Assembly: GCA_963971285.1 (NCBI GenBank)
Contig: OZ020264.1
Location: forward strand, 13,282,431-13,346,430
Origin: Astropecten irregularis
Lineage: Eukaryota; Echinodermata; Asteroidea; Paxillosida; Astropectinidae
DNA length: 64,000 nt
Reading direction: 5' to 3'
Every line of letters begins with the position of its first letter. Within the stretch, counting starts at the first letter, position 1. Both the position numbers and the translations under genes were made by a program. A model generated the notes under the pieces. The model saw only the letters and a list, made by a program, of their open reading frames with translations. It ran no database searches and was not told where the DNA came from. Positions 1 to 11,300 of this stretch are shown piece by piece.

Positions 1-315
1 CTATGCTCTCGGACTTTATCAAAGGGAAACGTCAACAGCCTCAGTAGGGAAGGAGTCAGTCAGGCGTGAAGACAACACAGGTGTATTGGGAAACAGAGTA
101 AAGTTTGTATGGAGTCTGGTTGGGATGAAGTGCAGAGTTCATAGGTAATGTGCTGAATGAGTCAAGTTCGGCTCTACACGGAAGTATACTGCATGTATAC
201 TAGTGCACAGTACAGATTAGGCATGAAGATTGCGTCACTCCGAACTTGAAATCTGTCAGAAGTTCAATTTATCGATCAATTTCTGTTCCTAGATTAATTT
301 GTTAGGCTACACAAC
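1..315. other. Upstream region and 5' UTR of the Ig-receptor gene
   Basis: No gene or recognisable element is visible here. The stretch directly precedes the ATG at 316 and probably holds the 5' UTR and part of the promoter. No TATA box in a convincing position could be assigned. Confidence 0.4.
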
Positions 316-2652
316 ATGGATCGATGGCCAACTGTGAGTGTGTCTCTACTGTGTGTTTGGTGTGTACTCCAAGCTGCTGGACTCATCATGGTTGTCAATG
401 GACAAAGTGTGACAGCAAGAACCGTAAGACCAGTACGTGCTGATGGTATCAAGGAGGGCGGCCAGGTTGAGATGGCGTGTACATTTGTCTCCGTGGACAG
501 TTTGGGAACCACAGGTTACACCGTGGAATGGATCTCACTAAACCCACAACAGACACTGAATGTTGGCGATCAGTCTGCAGCTGGAGTTACAAGTAGGTAT
601 ACGTTTCAAACAGATGATGTAACAGCGTATGTAATAATTCAATACTTCAACATTACTAACCTACATAGAAGTGACAGTAACGATTATGTATGTCAGGCAC
701 GTTATACAGAAGGAGGAAGCACCATTGCCTCTACGTCCAATGTTATAATGCTATCAGTGCTGTACTTCCCCAGTGAGTCCTTCCCTATTTGCTCCCCTGA
801 TGGATCCATTACAGTAGACAGTGAAACAGAGTTGACCCTGCAATGTTCATCTGAGGCTGGTAATCCGTCAGTCAATGTGAGTGTGTTTCAATTGCATTCA
901 AATTATAATGGACCCGACTTTACTGACATATGGACATCATCCAGCATGAATGATACAATCTCACAATCACTAACTCTGACTGTTGATTCTGGTAATGACA
1001 ATGCTGCATTTACTTGTGTCATATCATCCGAGCAATTCCCGAACATGAGAAGGTCTTGTGATATCGGACCAATAAATGTAAGGGCTCCGACAGATGTCAC
1101 AACAAATCCTCCAATGAAACCTGGGACATCGACATCAACACCAACACCGACACCAACACCGACACCAACACCAACTTCACCAGTCTCTCCTTCACTGAAC
1201 ATCGCCTTGATAGCAGGTGCATCTGCCGGTGGAGCAGCTGCACTTGTTCTCATCCTGATTCTCATCTTGATTTGCCGAAGACGACGCTCGAAACGGAAAC
1301 CTCGAATACCAGATACAAACCTGAAACCAGATGCTTTCACAACCAGCCAAATTGATGTCAAGGAACATGAGATTCAAGATTCGCCACCGAGCAACCACCC
1401 ACAAGGGAGCCAGGCAACGCCCGGTGTGGATCCAGCCACCTCTAGCCTTCTCGTAGGACATGATCAAACTCAACAACACCAACCCAGTCTGTCGATGACT
1501 ACAGGCAGCGCCGACCAGCCAACCAGTGGTACCGCGGAGCAGAGTTTCACCAACCCTGCATATGATCCCAAGGACTCCAACGAATCTTTCCCACCCAAAC
1601 CAGTGGCAATGGTTTCACCGGTGCCAAGGAAACCTAAGCCCTACAAGTCTCACAAGGCAGACCGCATCAGAAACGCCCGTGACGAGACTGAACGAGAACA
1701 AAGCAACCATGTGTCATCATTGGCAAGCCCAGCACCAACACATCAAGAGGATGAATCTGTACCTGGTGTGATGGTAGATACAGGGAACGGTGAAGCCTCG
1801 CCTCTTGAAACGCAAACACTACCCGTAGCTACGCAAGGAGGTGTAGCTACAGGAGGCACTGATGTCCAACCTCAACAAACCCCTCAAGCTCCAACACCTC
1901 CCGCCTCTATCCCTCTAGGTGTGGATCCAAATGCAGATGGCACTGTGGCTGCGCCTCAACTAGCCTCACCAGGCCCACCTCCTGCCTCTGTCCCTATAGG
2001 GGCAGATCCAAATGCAAACGACACGGTGGCTACCCCTCAGCCAGCCTCAACACCTCACGCCTCTGTTCCTTTTGGGCTGGATCCAAATGCAGACGGCATC
2101 GGGGCTACGCCTCAACCAGCACCAACATATCCTGCATCTGTTCCTCTAGGAGTGAATCCAAATGCAGACGGCGCTGGGCCTACGCCTCAACCAGACGCAC
2201 CAGCACCACCACCTCCTGCCTCTGTTCCTCTAGGGATGGGTCTAAATACAGGTGGCACTGTGGCCGCGCCTCAACCAGCCTCACCGGGCCAACCTCCTGT
2301 CTCTGTTCCTCTAGGAGCGGATCCAAATGCAAATGGCACTGAGGCTTCGACTACACCTGCCTCACGACCACCCATACATCCCGAGGAAGATGGAACGTCT
2401 CAGCCAACCCCACCGAGCCTCCAACTCGAGACAGCCCGTGTACCCCCAGATGGTGAGGATGCACCCTCACCTAACACGGAGGAACCTGCTCCTCAAGTAC
2501 CTGTCCGGAATCCAGACAGAGCAGAGCAGAATCTACCACGACCTGATGAGATCGTTTATGCAGACCTGAACTTGCAGTCTGGCTCGTCAGGTGATGACAG
2601 TCACGTAATATCTACAGAAGAGCCGACGGACTACGCCAGCATCCAGTTTTGA
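316..2652 (+). CDS. Single-pass Ig-domain receptor with ITIM/ITSM-like tail
   Basis: This is a 778-residue open frame without introns. The ATG has an A at -3 and a G at +4. Residues 1-30 form a signal peptide with a hydrophobic core. Two Ig-like domains follow: Cys55/Trp72/Cys126 with a D-x-x-Y-x-C strand, then Cys177/Cys234 with extra cysteines at 159 and 248. A Thr-Pro stalk (about 271-288) leads to a transmembrane helix at about 296-319 and a stop-transfer run of Arg. The roughly 450-residue cytoplasmic tail is rich in Pro, Ala and Thr and contains tandem repeats, an NPAYDP motif, IVYADL (Tyr748, fits the ITIM pattern) and TDYASI (Tyr773, ITSM-like). Such tyrosines usually recruit SH2-domain phosphatases or adaptors, so an inhibitory surface receptor is inferred. 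I recognise no specific orthologue. Further 5' exons or a retrocopy origin cannot be excluded. Confidence 0.78.
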   Translation: MDRWPTVSVSLLCVWCVLQAAGLIMVVNGQSVTARTVRPVRADGIKEGGQVEMACTFVSVDSLGTTGYTVEWISLNPQQTLNVGDQSAAGVTSRYTFQTDDVTAYVIIQYFNITNLHRSDSNDYVCQARYTEGGSTIASTSNVIMLSVLYFPSESFPICSPDGSITVDSETELTLQCSSEAGNPSVNVSVFQLHSNYNGPDFTDIWTSSSMNDTISQSLTLTVDSGNDNAAFTCVISSEQFPNMRRSCDIGPINVRAPTDVTTNPPMKPGTSTSTPTPTPTPTPTPTSPVSPSLNIALIAGASAGGAAALVLILILILICRRRRSKRKPRIPDTNLKPDAFTTSQIDVKEHEIQDSPPSNHPQGSQATPGVDPATSSLLVGHDQTQQHQPSLSMTTGSADQPTSGTAEQSFTNPAYDPKDSNESFPPKPVAMVSPVPRKPKPYKSHKADRIRNARDETEREQSNHVSSLASPAPTHQEDESVPGVMVDTGNGEASPLETQTLPVATQGGVATGGTDVQPQQTPQAPTPPASIPLGVDPNADGTVAAPQLASPGPPPASVPIGADPNANDTVATPQPASTPHASVPFGLDPNADGIGATPQPAPTYPASVPLGVNPNADGAGPTPQPDAPAPPPPASVPLGMGLNTGGTVAAPQPASPGQPPVSVPLGADPNANGTEASTTPASRPPIHPEEDGTSQPTPPSLQLETARVPPDGEDAPSPNTEEPAPQVPVRNPDRAEQNLPRPDEIVYADLNLQSGSSGDDSHVISTEEPTDYASIQF
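1888..2345 (+). repeat. In-frame Pro-rich tandem repeats in the receptor tail
   Basis: About six imperfect units of roughly 25-30 codons recur within the receptor coding frame. Each carries a version of P-A-S-V-P-L-G followed by D-P-N-A-D-G and A-P-Q-P-A-S. Substitutions keep the frame open. The array probably expanded by unequal exchange and could vary in length between individuals. Confidence 0.8.
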
Positions 2653-3825
2653 GATTCAAGATTTGAAAATACAGACGCATTGACCTAACAAGGTACGGCA
2701 CACCTGTTCACGGTTTCACGTGGCGTGGACACATTGGTTCATCACACAATTTACAAAACAAATTAGGATACATGTACTTGGCAAACTCTGCATGGTTACC
2801 AACGAATATTGAATGTAATGCCTATTGCCCATGACTGGTTCGCTTCCGATGTTGGCTACACAGCCTTGTAAAGCACTTCCATGATGTCGTTGGGTCATGT
2901 AATCTCTTAATCACAAGCAATAATTACAAGAGTAGTCTTCAATGTGTGGAGTTAATTACGCAGATTGAAAATAATGCATTGGTGGATCACAAGACGGGGT
3001 GGTGATGGGTGGTGCGTGACCCCTCCCTCACCTATTTTACCCTTCCACCGCACCAAATTTGCTATAGTCGGTTATGTTTATCGTATTAGGGGGCGTGATT
3101 AGCTTTTCAGTAGAAATCCTGAAAGTAATTAAAAAAATCTTGAAAATTGCGTAAAATTTGGGCTAAAACACACACAATCCAGCTAAAAATCCATAAAATT
3201 GCGGATATTTTGGTCACAAAAAATCCTAAAAAATCACACCCCTGAATAAAAGCTCAAATACTCAAAATTAGTCTACCAAATAAAATTGCCATTAATTTTT
3301 AATCCTTGTTCTCAAAGCAATATTTTTAGCAGTTGCAGATATAGTTTAAGTTTTAAAAGTAGGGCATAGTTTTGAAAATAGTTTTAAAGCTTGTTTCTAA
3401 ATTGGTAGTACCAGTTCAAACTAATTTTCAAGATTATTATTTGCCTTAATTTTATAATCCTAATCCTTGTAATTCATTTGATTTATTTTTCATTACAAAA
3501 CTAAGCTGCACTTGTAGTTAAATAGTTAAAGGTTTCAGCCAATGCGTGTTTATAAAATTATACTTTAAAACAATCTTAATATTTTGTTCAAATATTCAAG
3601 ATTATCAACGATAATTGCCATTCACTTAGATTTAATTCGTGTAATCAAAGTGATATGTTTTTAATGTGAATCTAAGCATTTGTATAGTTAATTTTTTTTT
3701 TTTATATAGATTTAGCCAATGCGCGGTTTTGAACATTAATTGCTGACAGATTTATACATAGTACAGGCATGCAACTTGGACTTTCCAAAAAAAGAGGAAA
3801 TTCCAATCTTAACCATATTTTGTAC

Positions 3826-3890
3826 AGTGTTTTGCACTTTTCAATGGCATAAGAGTGAAGTGAAAAAGAGGAAAAGTTGCATGCCTGATA
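3826..3890 (+). pseudogene. BEN-family exon fragment (relic)
   Basis: The plus strand reads [13 protein letters not shown] here. A reverse-strand copy at about 22550-22610 reads [14 protein letters not shown], and its upstream non-coding bases (a 'ccatattttgtaca' block) also match. The second copy continues into residues resembling the BEN-domain exon at 21090-21150. This fragment has no usable start and breaks off soon after, so it looks like a relic of a repeated gene or a mobile element carrying it. Confidence 0.4.
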
Positions 3891-6104
3891 GTACTATTCG
3901 AAATATTCAAGATATTCGACAATTAATTGCCATACATTTTTAATCATTTGTATAAAATCAGAGCACAGTTTTTTCCAATACGAATCGAAGCAGATAAATT
4001 TAAGATGTAATTAAAAGATTTAGCCCAAGCGTGGTTTAAGAAAAGTACTTAATTCTTGTAATATTTAAGATTTTCATAATGAAAATGCGCTCTATTCCAC
4101 CGAAACTGAGTTAAATGATTATCATTTGAAGTAGTTACATGTACGGTGTTGGTTCTCTATATTTACTTCAGCTTCAATAATTCTGAGATTTCGATTCATC
4201 GGCAGGGGACTTAGAAACCGCCGATTAAACCCGTGGCTATTATCCAGCACCGACAGGACTGAACGCAAAACATGTTTACCGCCGAGGTCTATTTATGAAT
4301 GATTGTGTACTATTGTATCTGGGTTTTCATATTACGCTTGAGTGGAAGGACATTTTATTAAGATGAAAGAAAAATCAACAGTCTATACAAAATGGTATGA
4401 AAAGGTTTCTTAGTCATGAAACTCGGTATTTGGAAGGGAATTCCCCTCTAATTCACCTATACACTGCGCATGCGTCATTACAAAATGAGAAATGCCAGTC
4501 ATATGACTGTGAGAGTTATTGAAATAGGGTTATAGAACTTTCAGTTTTGAAAATGGTTGGCAAATACTTGAGGAAAATCAATAATTAATTTTGGAGAGTT
4601 CCTTTTAATTCGAGATTTGAATTTAGAAATGAATGTAACAATTTTTTTGGATGATTATTAATTTTAGCATTTATTTGTTGCTTCTAATCCCATAAGCAAT
4701 CACAACACAACCAATATAACTTAAAGTCACAATATATCAACGACAAAAAAAGATATTTTTCACTAAGTTTCGAAGAATATTATCACGAGAAATCATCATT
4801 TCTAAAACTGGCACACTGACAATTTGTAGGTACTCACACAAATGAGTACAGGTATTTCTGAAATGTGTCCAAGTATTGTTGACTAATTATTGAGTAATTA
4901 ATCATTATACAGGTACATTAATGCATATACTCTACAATACACCTATTGTTTTATATTTCATTAAAGACAATAGAACTATCCATTGTTCAGTTTCTCTTAC
5001 AACCGTAATCTTTTGAATATAATCTCATCCGTTGACGTGAATACACGAATTGTTTTAATGTATCGCAGTGTGATGTGCATTTCAAGAGCAGTGACTATTG
5101 AATAAAAATAAAATTCAAGACTTTAAAATGTAATTTCCTGAAAACTATTTCCAAAATATTGATGCATTCAGCCTTTCAATGTAATGTACAACCAATAACA
5201 AACCAAAAAAAAGGTAAACAAAAAGTTATAAGAAAACTTCTCAATTGAAATCAGCGTAAAAATATAAACAAAACAAACAAAACAGTTTGTAAAACCCTGA
5301 AATACACAAATGATATCTTAGCATCAATGCCCAGTGCTTTTTACATAGAGCGCAACACTTAAACTATGGAAAGCCATGGTATTAAAGAATAAATAATAAA
5401 ACAAATAAAACAAAATAACAATCTACAAGTAGACCTATTGCAACAAAAAAATATTCTCAAAGCCCATATATATAAACCTATGCATGTACATCATAATTCT
5501 ATTCCGAATAGTTTCAATTTGTCCCAAATCGTTTTTTTTCTCAATTATTCTTGGTCTTCCCAAGAATGCAGAGGAATACGGTTTCTCGGGGAAAACTCAC
5601 AATTTTCCCCTTTAAAATTGCAGTTGCTAAAGCCAACAAAAAACGTGTCCTTAAAAAAAATAAACTATAATATCACTAAAATATTAATGTGAAGCTTTTT
5701 ACTCTCCTTACAGATTTTGCATAAGGATTTGAGATCACTTAATTTTTTTGAATGCTGTTCTTTCAAATTGAAATGGGCTTTACCATATTTCTGCCACAAT
5801 AAGTCAGTAACAAAAATATGCAGTCGGTGCACTGGCGCATGCAAACTGAACAAACGTCAAAAATTCAACAGTGGAAGAAAATTTGATGAATGAAGGGATT
5901 ATACTCACATTTAGGCTACATTGTAAACATCGGCTTGGTAAGGTACATGCACTATGCTACACATTCTGGTATTAAGAAGAAGAGGGGATGAAATCTTATT
6001 GAAAGGTTAGGAATAAACATGCATCAGAATATTACAAACATTGACAGTCACAGGAAACATGGCAGTTACATAACATTTAGAAATCAAATAACCACACGAG
6101 AGGG

Positions 6105-6192
6105 ACACCACCAACGTAGGGCTGGATAGCTCAGTTGGTAGAGCACCTGTACGGTATTCACGAGGTTGCCGGTTTGAATCCCGCTCCAGTCA
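6105..6192 (+). repeat. tRNA-derived (SINE-like) element
   Basis: The sequence contains an A-box-like block TAGCTCAGTTGGTAGAGC and a B-box-like GGTTTGAATCC with tRNA-like spacing. The flanking words match the inverted pair at 50060-50352 (the 'caccaccaacgtagggctgg' lead and the 'cgctcca' end). Acceptor-stem pairing is imperfect, so I call it a tRNA-derived repeat and not a working tRNA gene. Confidence 0.65.
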
Positions 6193-6735
6193 ATTTGTCT
6201 TTGTTCACCTTTCAACATTTAGAAACAACGGACAAGATCTAACCATGGTCAAACCTTGATATAAAGACCAACATATAATGATCCACAATACTGTCACAAT
6301 AGATCTTTAAAATAATCTTAAAGGTCAATTCCTTGCAAATGAAAAACAGAAACAAAAACAATACACTTCAGTAAGCCCACAAGCTTACAACTACAAAGTA
6401 TTATAATACTGTCTCTATATAGAATTATTCAATATGATACAGCACACACCAATGCTTTAAACATTGTCTTCACTAACACAATCAAATGTATGCACTAATT
6501 TTAATATTTCAAAGGGTAACTTGATATGGAATACAAGATAATTATTTCTTACCAAGTATAATACATTTATGTTTTACGTACACAAAATGTAATAAATGTA
6601 TAAACACCGATCAGCCAAAAATTTCAAATGGTTTACCATAATGCAAACACTATACTAATATCTGCAGTATACTTAGCCTCAAGTGTACAATAATCATAGT
6701 CTTAAGTATTCAAACATACTCTACAAGTACACATA

Positions 6736-6976
6736 GGGCCTTTTCGAAACGGAGGCTCAGGCTCCGTTTCAGGCTCCGGCTCCATTTCTTGAATCCATTC
6801 TAAAACAACGGGCATCAAAATAGAGGCTTTTGGCTGCGGTTCTGAAGTAGATTCTCTAGTATGAAAAGGAAAACAGAGCTTCAGCCTCAATGAAAAGCCA
6901 CAACCTATATTTTCAGCATATAGATGTCAGAGCTGGAGCCTGAGCCTGAGCCTAAGCCTCCGTTTCGAAAAGGCCC
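6736..6976. mobile_element. MITE-like element, 'gggccttttcgaaacggaggc' ends
   Basis: The two ends are inverted copies: 'ggccttttcgaaacggaggc' at the left and its reverse complement at about 6957-6976. Both termini are enriched in GGCTCC/GGAGCC words. A related copy lies at 40263-40434. No transposase is present, so it is non-autonomous. Confidence 0.7.
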
Positions 6977-7536
6977 ATAGTGACTGTGTAATATGACGAA
7001 ATTGACCAAAGAATCCGGTACACATTCACTATTAGATGGCCACTTGAAAAATCCTTGACATATTTTGGGACTGTTTTTCTGTTACGAATACGATCGGATT
7101 GATTTCATCATCTGAATCATCTCAGAAAATAAATATGAATCTTCAGACAACGATTTGTTGGAATTCAGTGGTGAATTTGCAAATTCTGCAATGCTTTGTT
7201 TGCCAACATGTATGCTGTAAAACTGCTTACAGAAAGATTTTACACAGACAGTGGACAGCCAATAATTCAGTGCAAGCTATTAAGCTAAGATCAAGTTCGC
7301 TCAACCACTGGTCGATTGTGTCTGGTGGTACCCGTGGAATATTTGGTGAACAGGTTACCAAACAAAATCGACCTGAGGTTAACAGATGATCGCTGATGGT
7401 CACTGAATGAACCCAAGATGCTCCACTGGGAATGTTTAGCACAGTGTAGCAAGTGAGCACAGGTACTATAGCTACGCGTACGTGTACTAGTACTACGATA
7501 AGAAATATCTGAGTGATTTATAAAGATTAAGATTAA

Positions 7537-7657
7537 GGGCCTGTTTGTTTAACGCACAAGATCAAGGATCTTGCTGATCCGGATCCCATTTTAACGTACC
7601 CTGCATAGGGTATGGATCCGCCGATCTGGGATCCTTTGCATTACACAAACAGGCCCT
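7537..7657. mobile_element. Short hairpin element with GGGCCTGTTTGT ends
   Basis: The termini GGGCCTGTTTGT and ACAAACAGGCCC are inverted copies. Internal GGATCC/GGATC words are mirrored across the centre, so the transcript would fold into one hairpin. No second copy was found in the window. Confidence 0.6.
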
Positions 7658-8306
7658 AAATTGTTTAGATAAAGAACAATGGATCACTACCATGCTGCAG
7701 GCCAAGAAAGTGTGTACATGTATACAGATTGATACGATATGCATTATGTGAGTCTGGGTACAAGACTAGCATACCAGGAACTATTACACATGGTCTTGAC
7801 TTGAGAGTGAGTTATTTCAGTTAAAGTTCAAGGCTAAAGGTTCATTAGTCTTGATTCAAGGCAATAAGGACAGTCCCAACCAAACAGAGAAATACTAACC
7901 ATCCTAATCAATCATCTACATGACAGAAATTATTTACAAAAAGCTATCTTTTTCAAAATCATGCCAAATAAGGAATTAAATATACATTCAAAATGAGTAA
8001 ATGTTGAATTACTCGTATAAAAGCAGTACTGAGCTAATGTCTGTGATGAGCAAGACTCACAACCACAATCTTACTCACTCAGAACTCAAGATGACTCATT
8101 TTAACTCTCAAAATATCTGCATGATGAAACTTGGCCTGCAATATGTTAATGTATACCACAAAACTGTGGTCGAACATGCACAAGATATTAAGTGTTAACA
8201 CCAAGATTTAATACAGTTACACATATTATACATAGAATATTCCTTCTGTTTTTTGGTTTCCAATTGCTACCTTGAGACTCAACCGATGCTGTCTCCGCCC
8301 TTCATC

Positions 8307-11300
8307 TTAGAAGCTGACTCCGCCTCTTTCCCGGTAGAAGCCCAGTCTGCTCTGGTTGTGCACGGTTGAGGATATACCCAGCATGATGTCACATTCAATG
8401 GGAGCGTCGACGATGGAGACTTGGTTGATGGTGGGGTTCTTCAGGGCCTCGCTCTGTTTCTGACGCCACTTGTTGATAGCTTGGATGTACACATTCTTGA
8501 AGTTCTCAATCTGTTTATAGCCGAGGGATAAACAGTGATGAGTCAGCATGATGGAATTAGCATAAATTTGCATAAATCTAATATAAAATTGGGCAAACAT
8601 GTTTCACATGCAGCTTCCCTGAGGATCTCAGGACTGCTTACTTTGGCCAGGAACTTGTACTGAATTGCACCGATAATTTTTAAGCTTCATTTATGATCTT
8701 CATCCAATAATTGAATGATATGAAAGTGATTTCAGGAATTCTGTTTTCTTGTTCAAAACTATTGCCAAGCCATAGCCATAAGCCTCTATTTCGATACTAC
8801 ATGTATTTACATTAAAATGGATGCATGGAATGGAGCCAAAGCCGGAGCCAAAGCCGACATTTCAAAACAGCCCCACAGTTTTGTAAACACCTTATAAAAT
8901 GTGTTTATAGTCAAGCTAGTGACCTGGCAAATTCTGGTCAACAGAGGGCGCTATTCATGAATACAGCACTGCATTTTTCAATAGGTGTTATGGTGAAATT
9001 TTTTCACACTACGTATCATATTTTGCCTACCACACCCACCCCTTGGCCCCTTCCCTGATGACCACACTTTGCTGACCTCTATCCTCTCTTTGTGGTTCCC
9101 AGCCTTATTACATGCTTTCCCTGTTTCCCTGGTCACTCTGTCCCCCTTTGTTCGGATCCTCTCATCCATTTATGTGTATCTTTACTTGCATGTTCTTGTT
9201 CTCTTGTCATTTAGCCTTTGAGCCAGGACCAGGACCAATTTCATAGAGCTGCTTAAGCACTAGAATTTGCTTAAGCACTAAAAACCTTGGTAAAATATAA
9301 TCAGTATGCCAGCCAAAACTCCTTTGAATATTATGCTCAGCAAACAATGGCCGAATACAAGTCAAAAGCAGTAATTAACATCACATGGAAATTTGATTGG
9401 CAATCCTGTTTGATCAAGAAAGACTTTTCATGCTTAAGTATATTTTGTGCTTAAGCAGCTCTATGAAATTGGCCCCAGGCCCTCCTAACTCCAAGCACAC
9501 CACGTACCTGGTATATATCGACCTCTCTGGTTCCACTGTGCTCCAGTGGGTGACTGGTCAGGGTAATCCAAGGGATTGTGTTACAGAATGGATTCCATCT
9601 CTCCATGAATGTTGGCTGACGTCCGTGACTCCACAGGACACGCAGTCCAACGCCATCACGTGGGCTGCAATCAAATCAAAATCAAATCAAAATCACATAA
9701 AACCAAACCAAATCAAATCTAATTTGATTTTTTCAGGTCGTTACATGTATTTTGGTTGATGAGCAGTTTGCAGCAGTTTATTACTTGTACTGATCCTTTT
9801 CTTTACGAAGGATTTAAGACAATGTGTTCATAAGAATTATGACTAAGACAAGGTTAAGAGAAGCAATTGCCTTGATGTATCGCCCAGATGTATAAGGTTC
9901 AAATGTAACAGGATTAATGACGACAACTGCCTCTGGTCACTGCCTCAGAGAAATCCTTCAAAGTTGAAGCCTTTAGGGCCGAGCTGCTGACTGGTTGATG
10001 CGACAACACAGAGTGAGACTCACCTGACCAAGGACTTCTCAGGATAAGAGAAGACTCCAACCTGCAGCGCGTCCACTGCAATGTGGTTGATCCTCTGAAA
10101 CTCACGGACTGAGCCGGCCACAAAGTCATACTTGACCAGCAGCAAGCTGTTTTCTGCTACGATGATCAAACGCTCCTTCTCATTATCCCAGTGGTCAATT
10201 CTGCAAAGATGAAACAGGATGGATCAATCAATTAGACAGGTCAGGTGGATTAATAAACCCTAATCCTAACCCTCTGCACCAACCACACAAGACAGGAGCT
10301 GCTTACCACACATTTTCAGTCTCCACAGGAAGACTGGATTATAAACCACGCATTATTAAACAAACCATACTGTGGTGTACTGTGATGTTCAGGATTCCAC
10401 ACTTACCACTGGAAAACCATTTGGTAAACTGTGGTATGAAGGTGGGTTAAGGTAATAATGAAATGCAATTGCAAATGTCACATAAGTATTCAAATTAATG
10501 GCAACAGCTACGGATGAGTGCATTTCTACGTAAGACTTACACTTCAGTGTAGCTCGCATTTAGCCAAAGCCAAAGCCACAGCCAAAACACCTAAATCTAA
10601 CCCAGACTGTTATAATTCTATTAGTTGCCACAGCATGTTGCTAAACAGACCACCTGGTCACTCCACCAGGTGGAGACACAGATCGTATCCTGACTGATAA
10701 ATGGGATATTTGGAGTGACACCATGCAATCGTACTCTTTTGAGACTGAGTGTGGTTCTGAGAAGAGCCAATAACTTCAACCACGACCTCCATGCTTCAAC
10801 GATTCAGGCAGTATGTGCTCTGCCCATCATCAGGAGAAACAGTTGAGTGAGCAGCTCTTCTCATAGCCACGCCCGGTCTCATAGTCTAATACATGGTGTC
10901 ACTGCAAACCTCCCACACTGTGAACTGACTACCACCATGACTGACTACCCATCCCAACCTGCTGAGTTGTAGACATTAATGGGGAACTTACTCTGTCAGA
11001 AGCCAAACTCCTTGCACCTGTCCGTCCATGTCATCTTTGAGTGTTGCTTTCTTGCATTCCAGAACTGCAGATTCCAGACGACCAATCTGATAGTACACAA
11101 ATCATATGAGTATGGAGTTTAACTCAAATAAATTATAAGCCACAACATATTTATACAGGTACATGTAAAGGTTTCTTGCTGCAATCAAGAAGCATTTGCT
11201 ACTATTAAATAAAAAATAAAGACTTTAGCCACACTTGAGACACCATGCCTAATGCCTAGATAAACAGAGTTTTTACCAGAAAAGAAAACCCAACGGTGAC

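Larger units (their letters stand above)
2653..8306. other. Intergenic, AT-rich, repeat-bearing
   Basis: No coding exon could be supported. A candidate poly(A) signal AATAAA for the receptor lies at 3245-3250. From 3260 to 4060 there are three diverged copies of a segment containing 'aattgccat' and 'tttagcc(a)atgcg'-like blocks. The rest holds a BEN-related fragment, a tRNA-like repeat and two inverted-repeat elements (listed separately). The gap lies between the 3' ends of the convergent receptor and TPRG1L genes. Confidence 0.6.
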
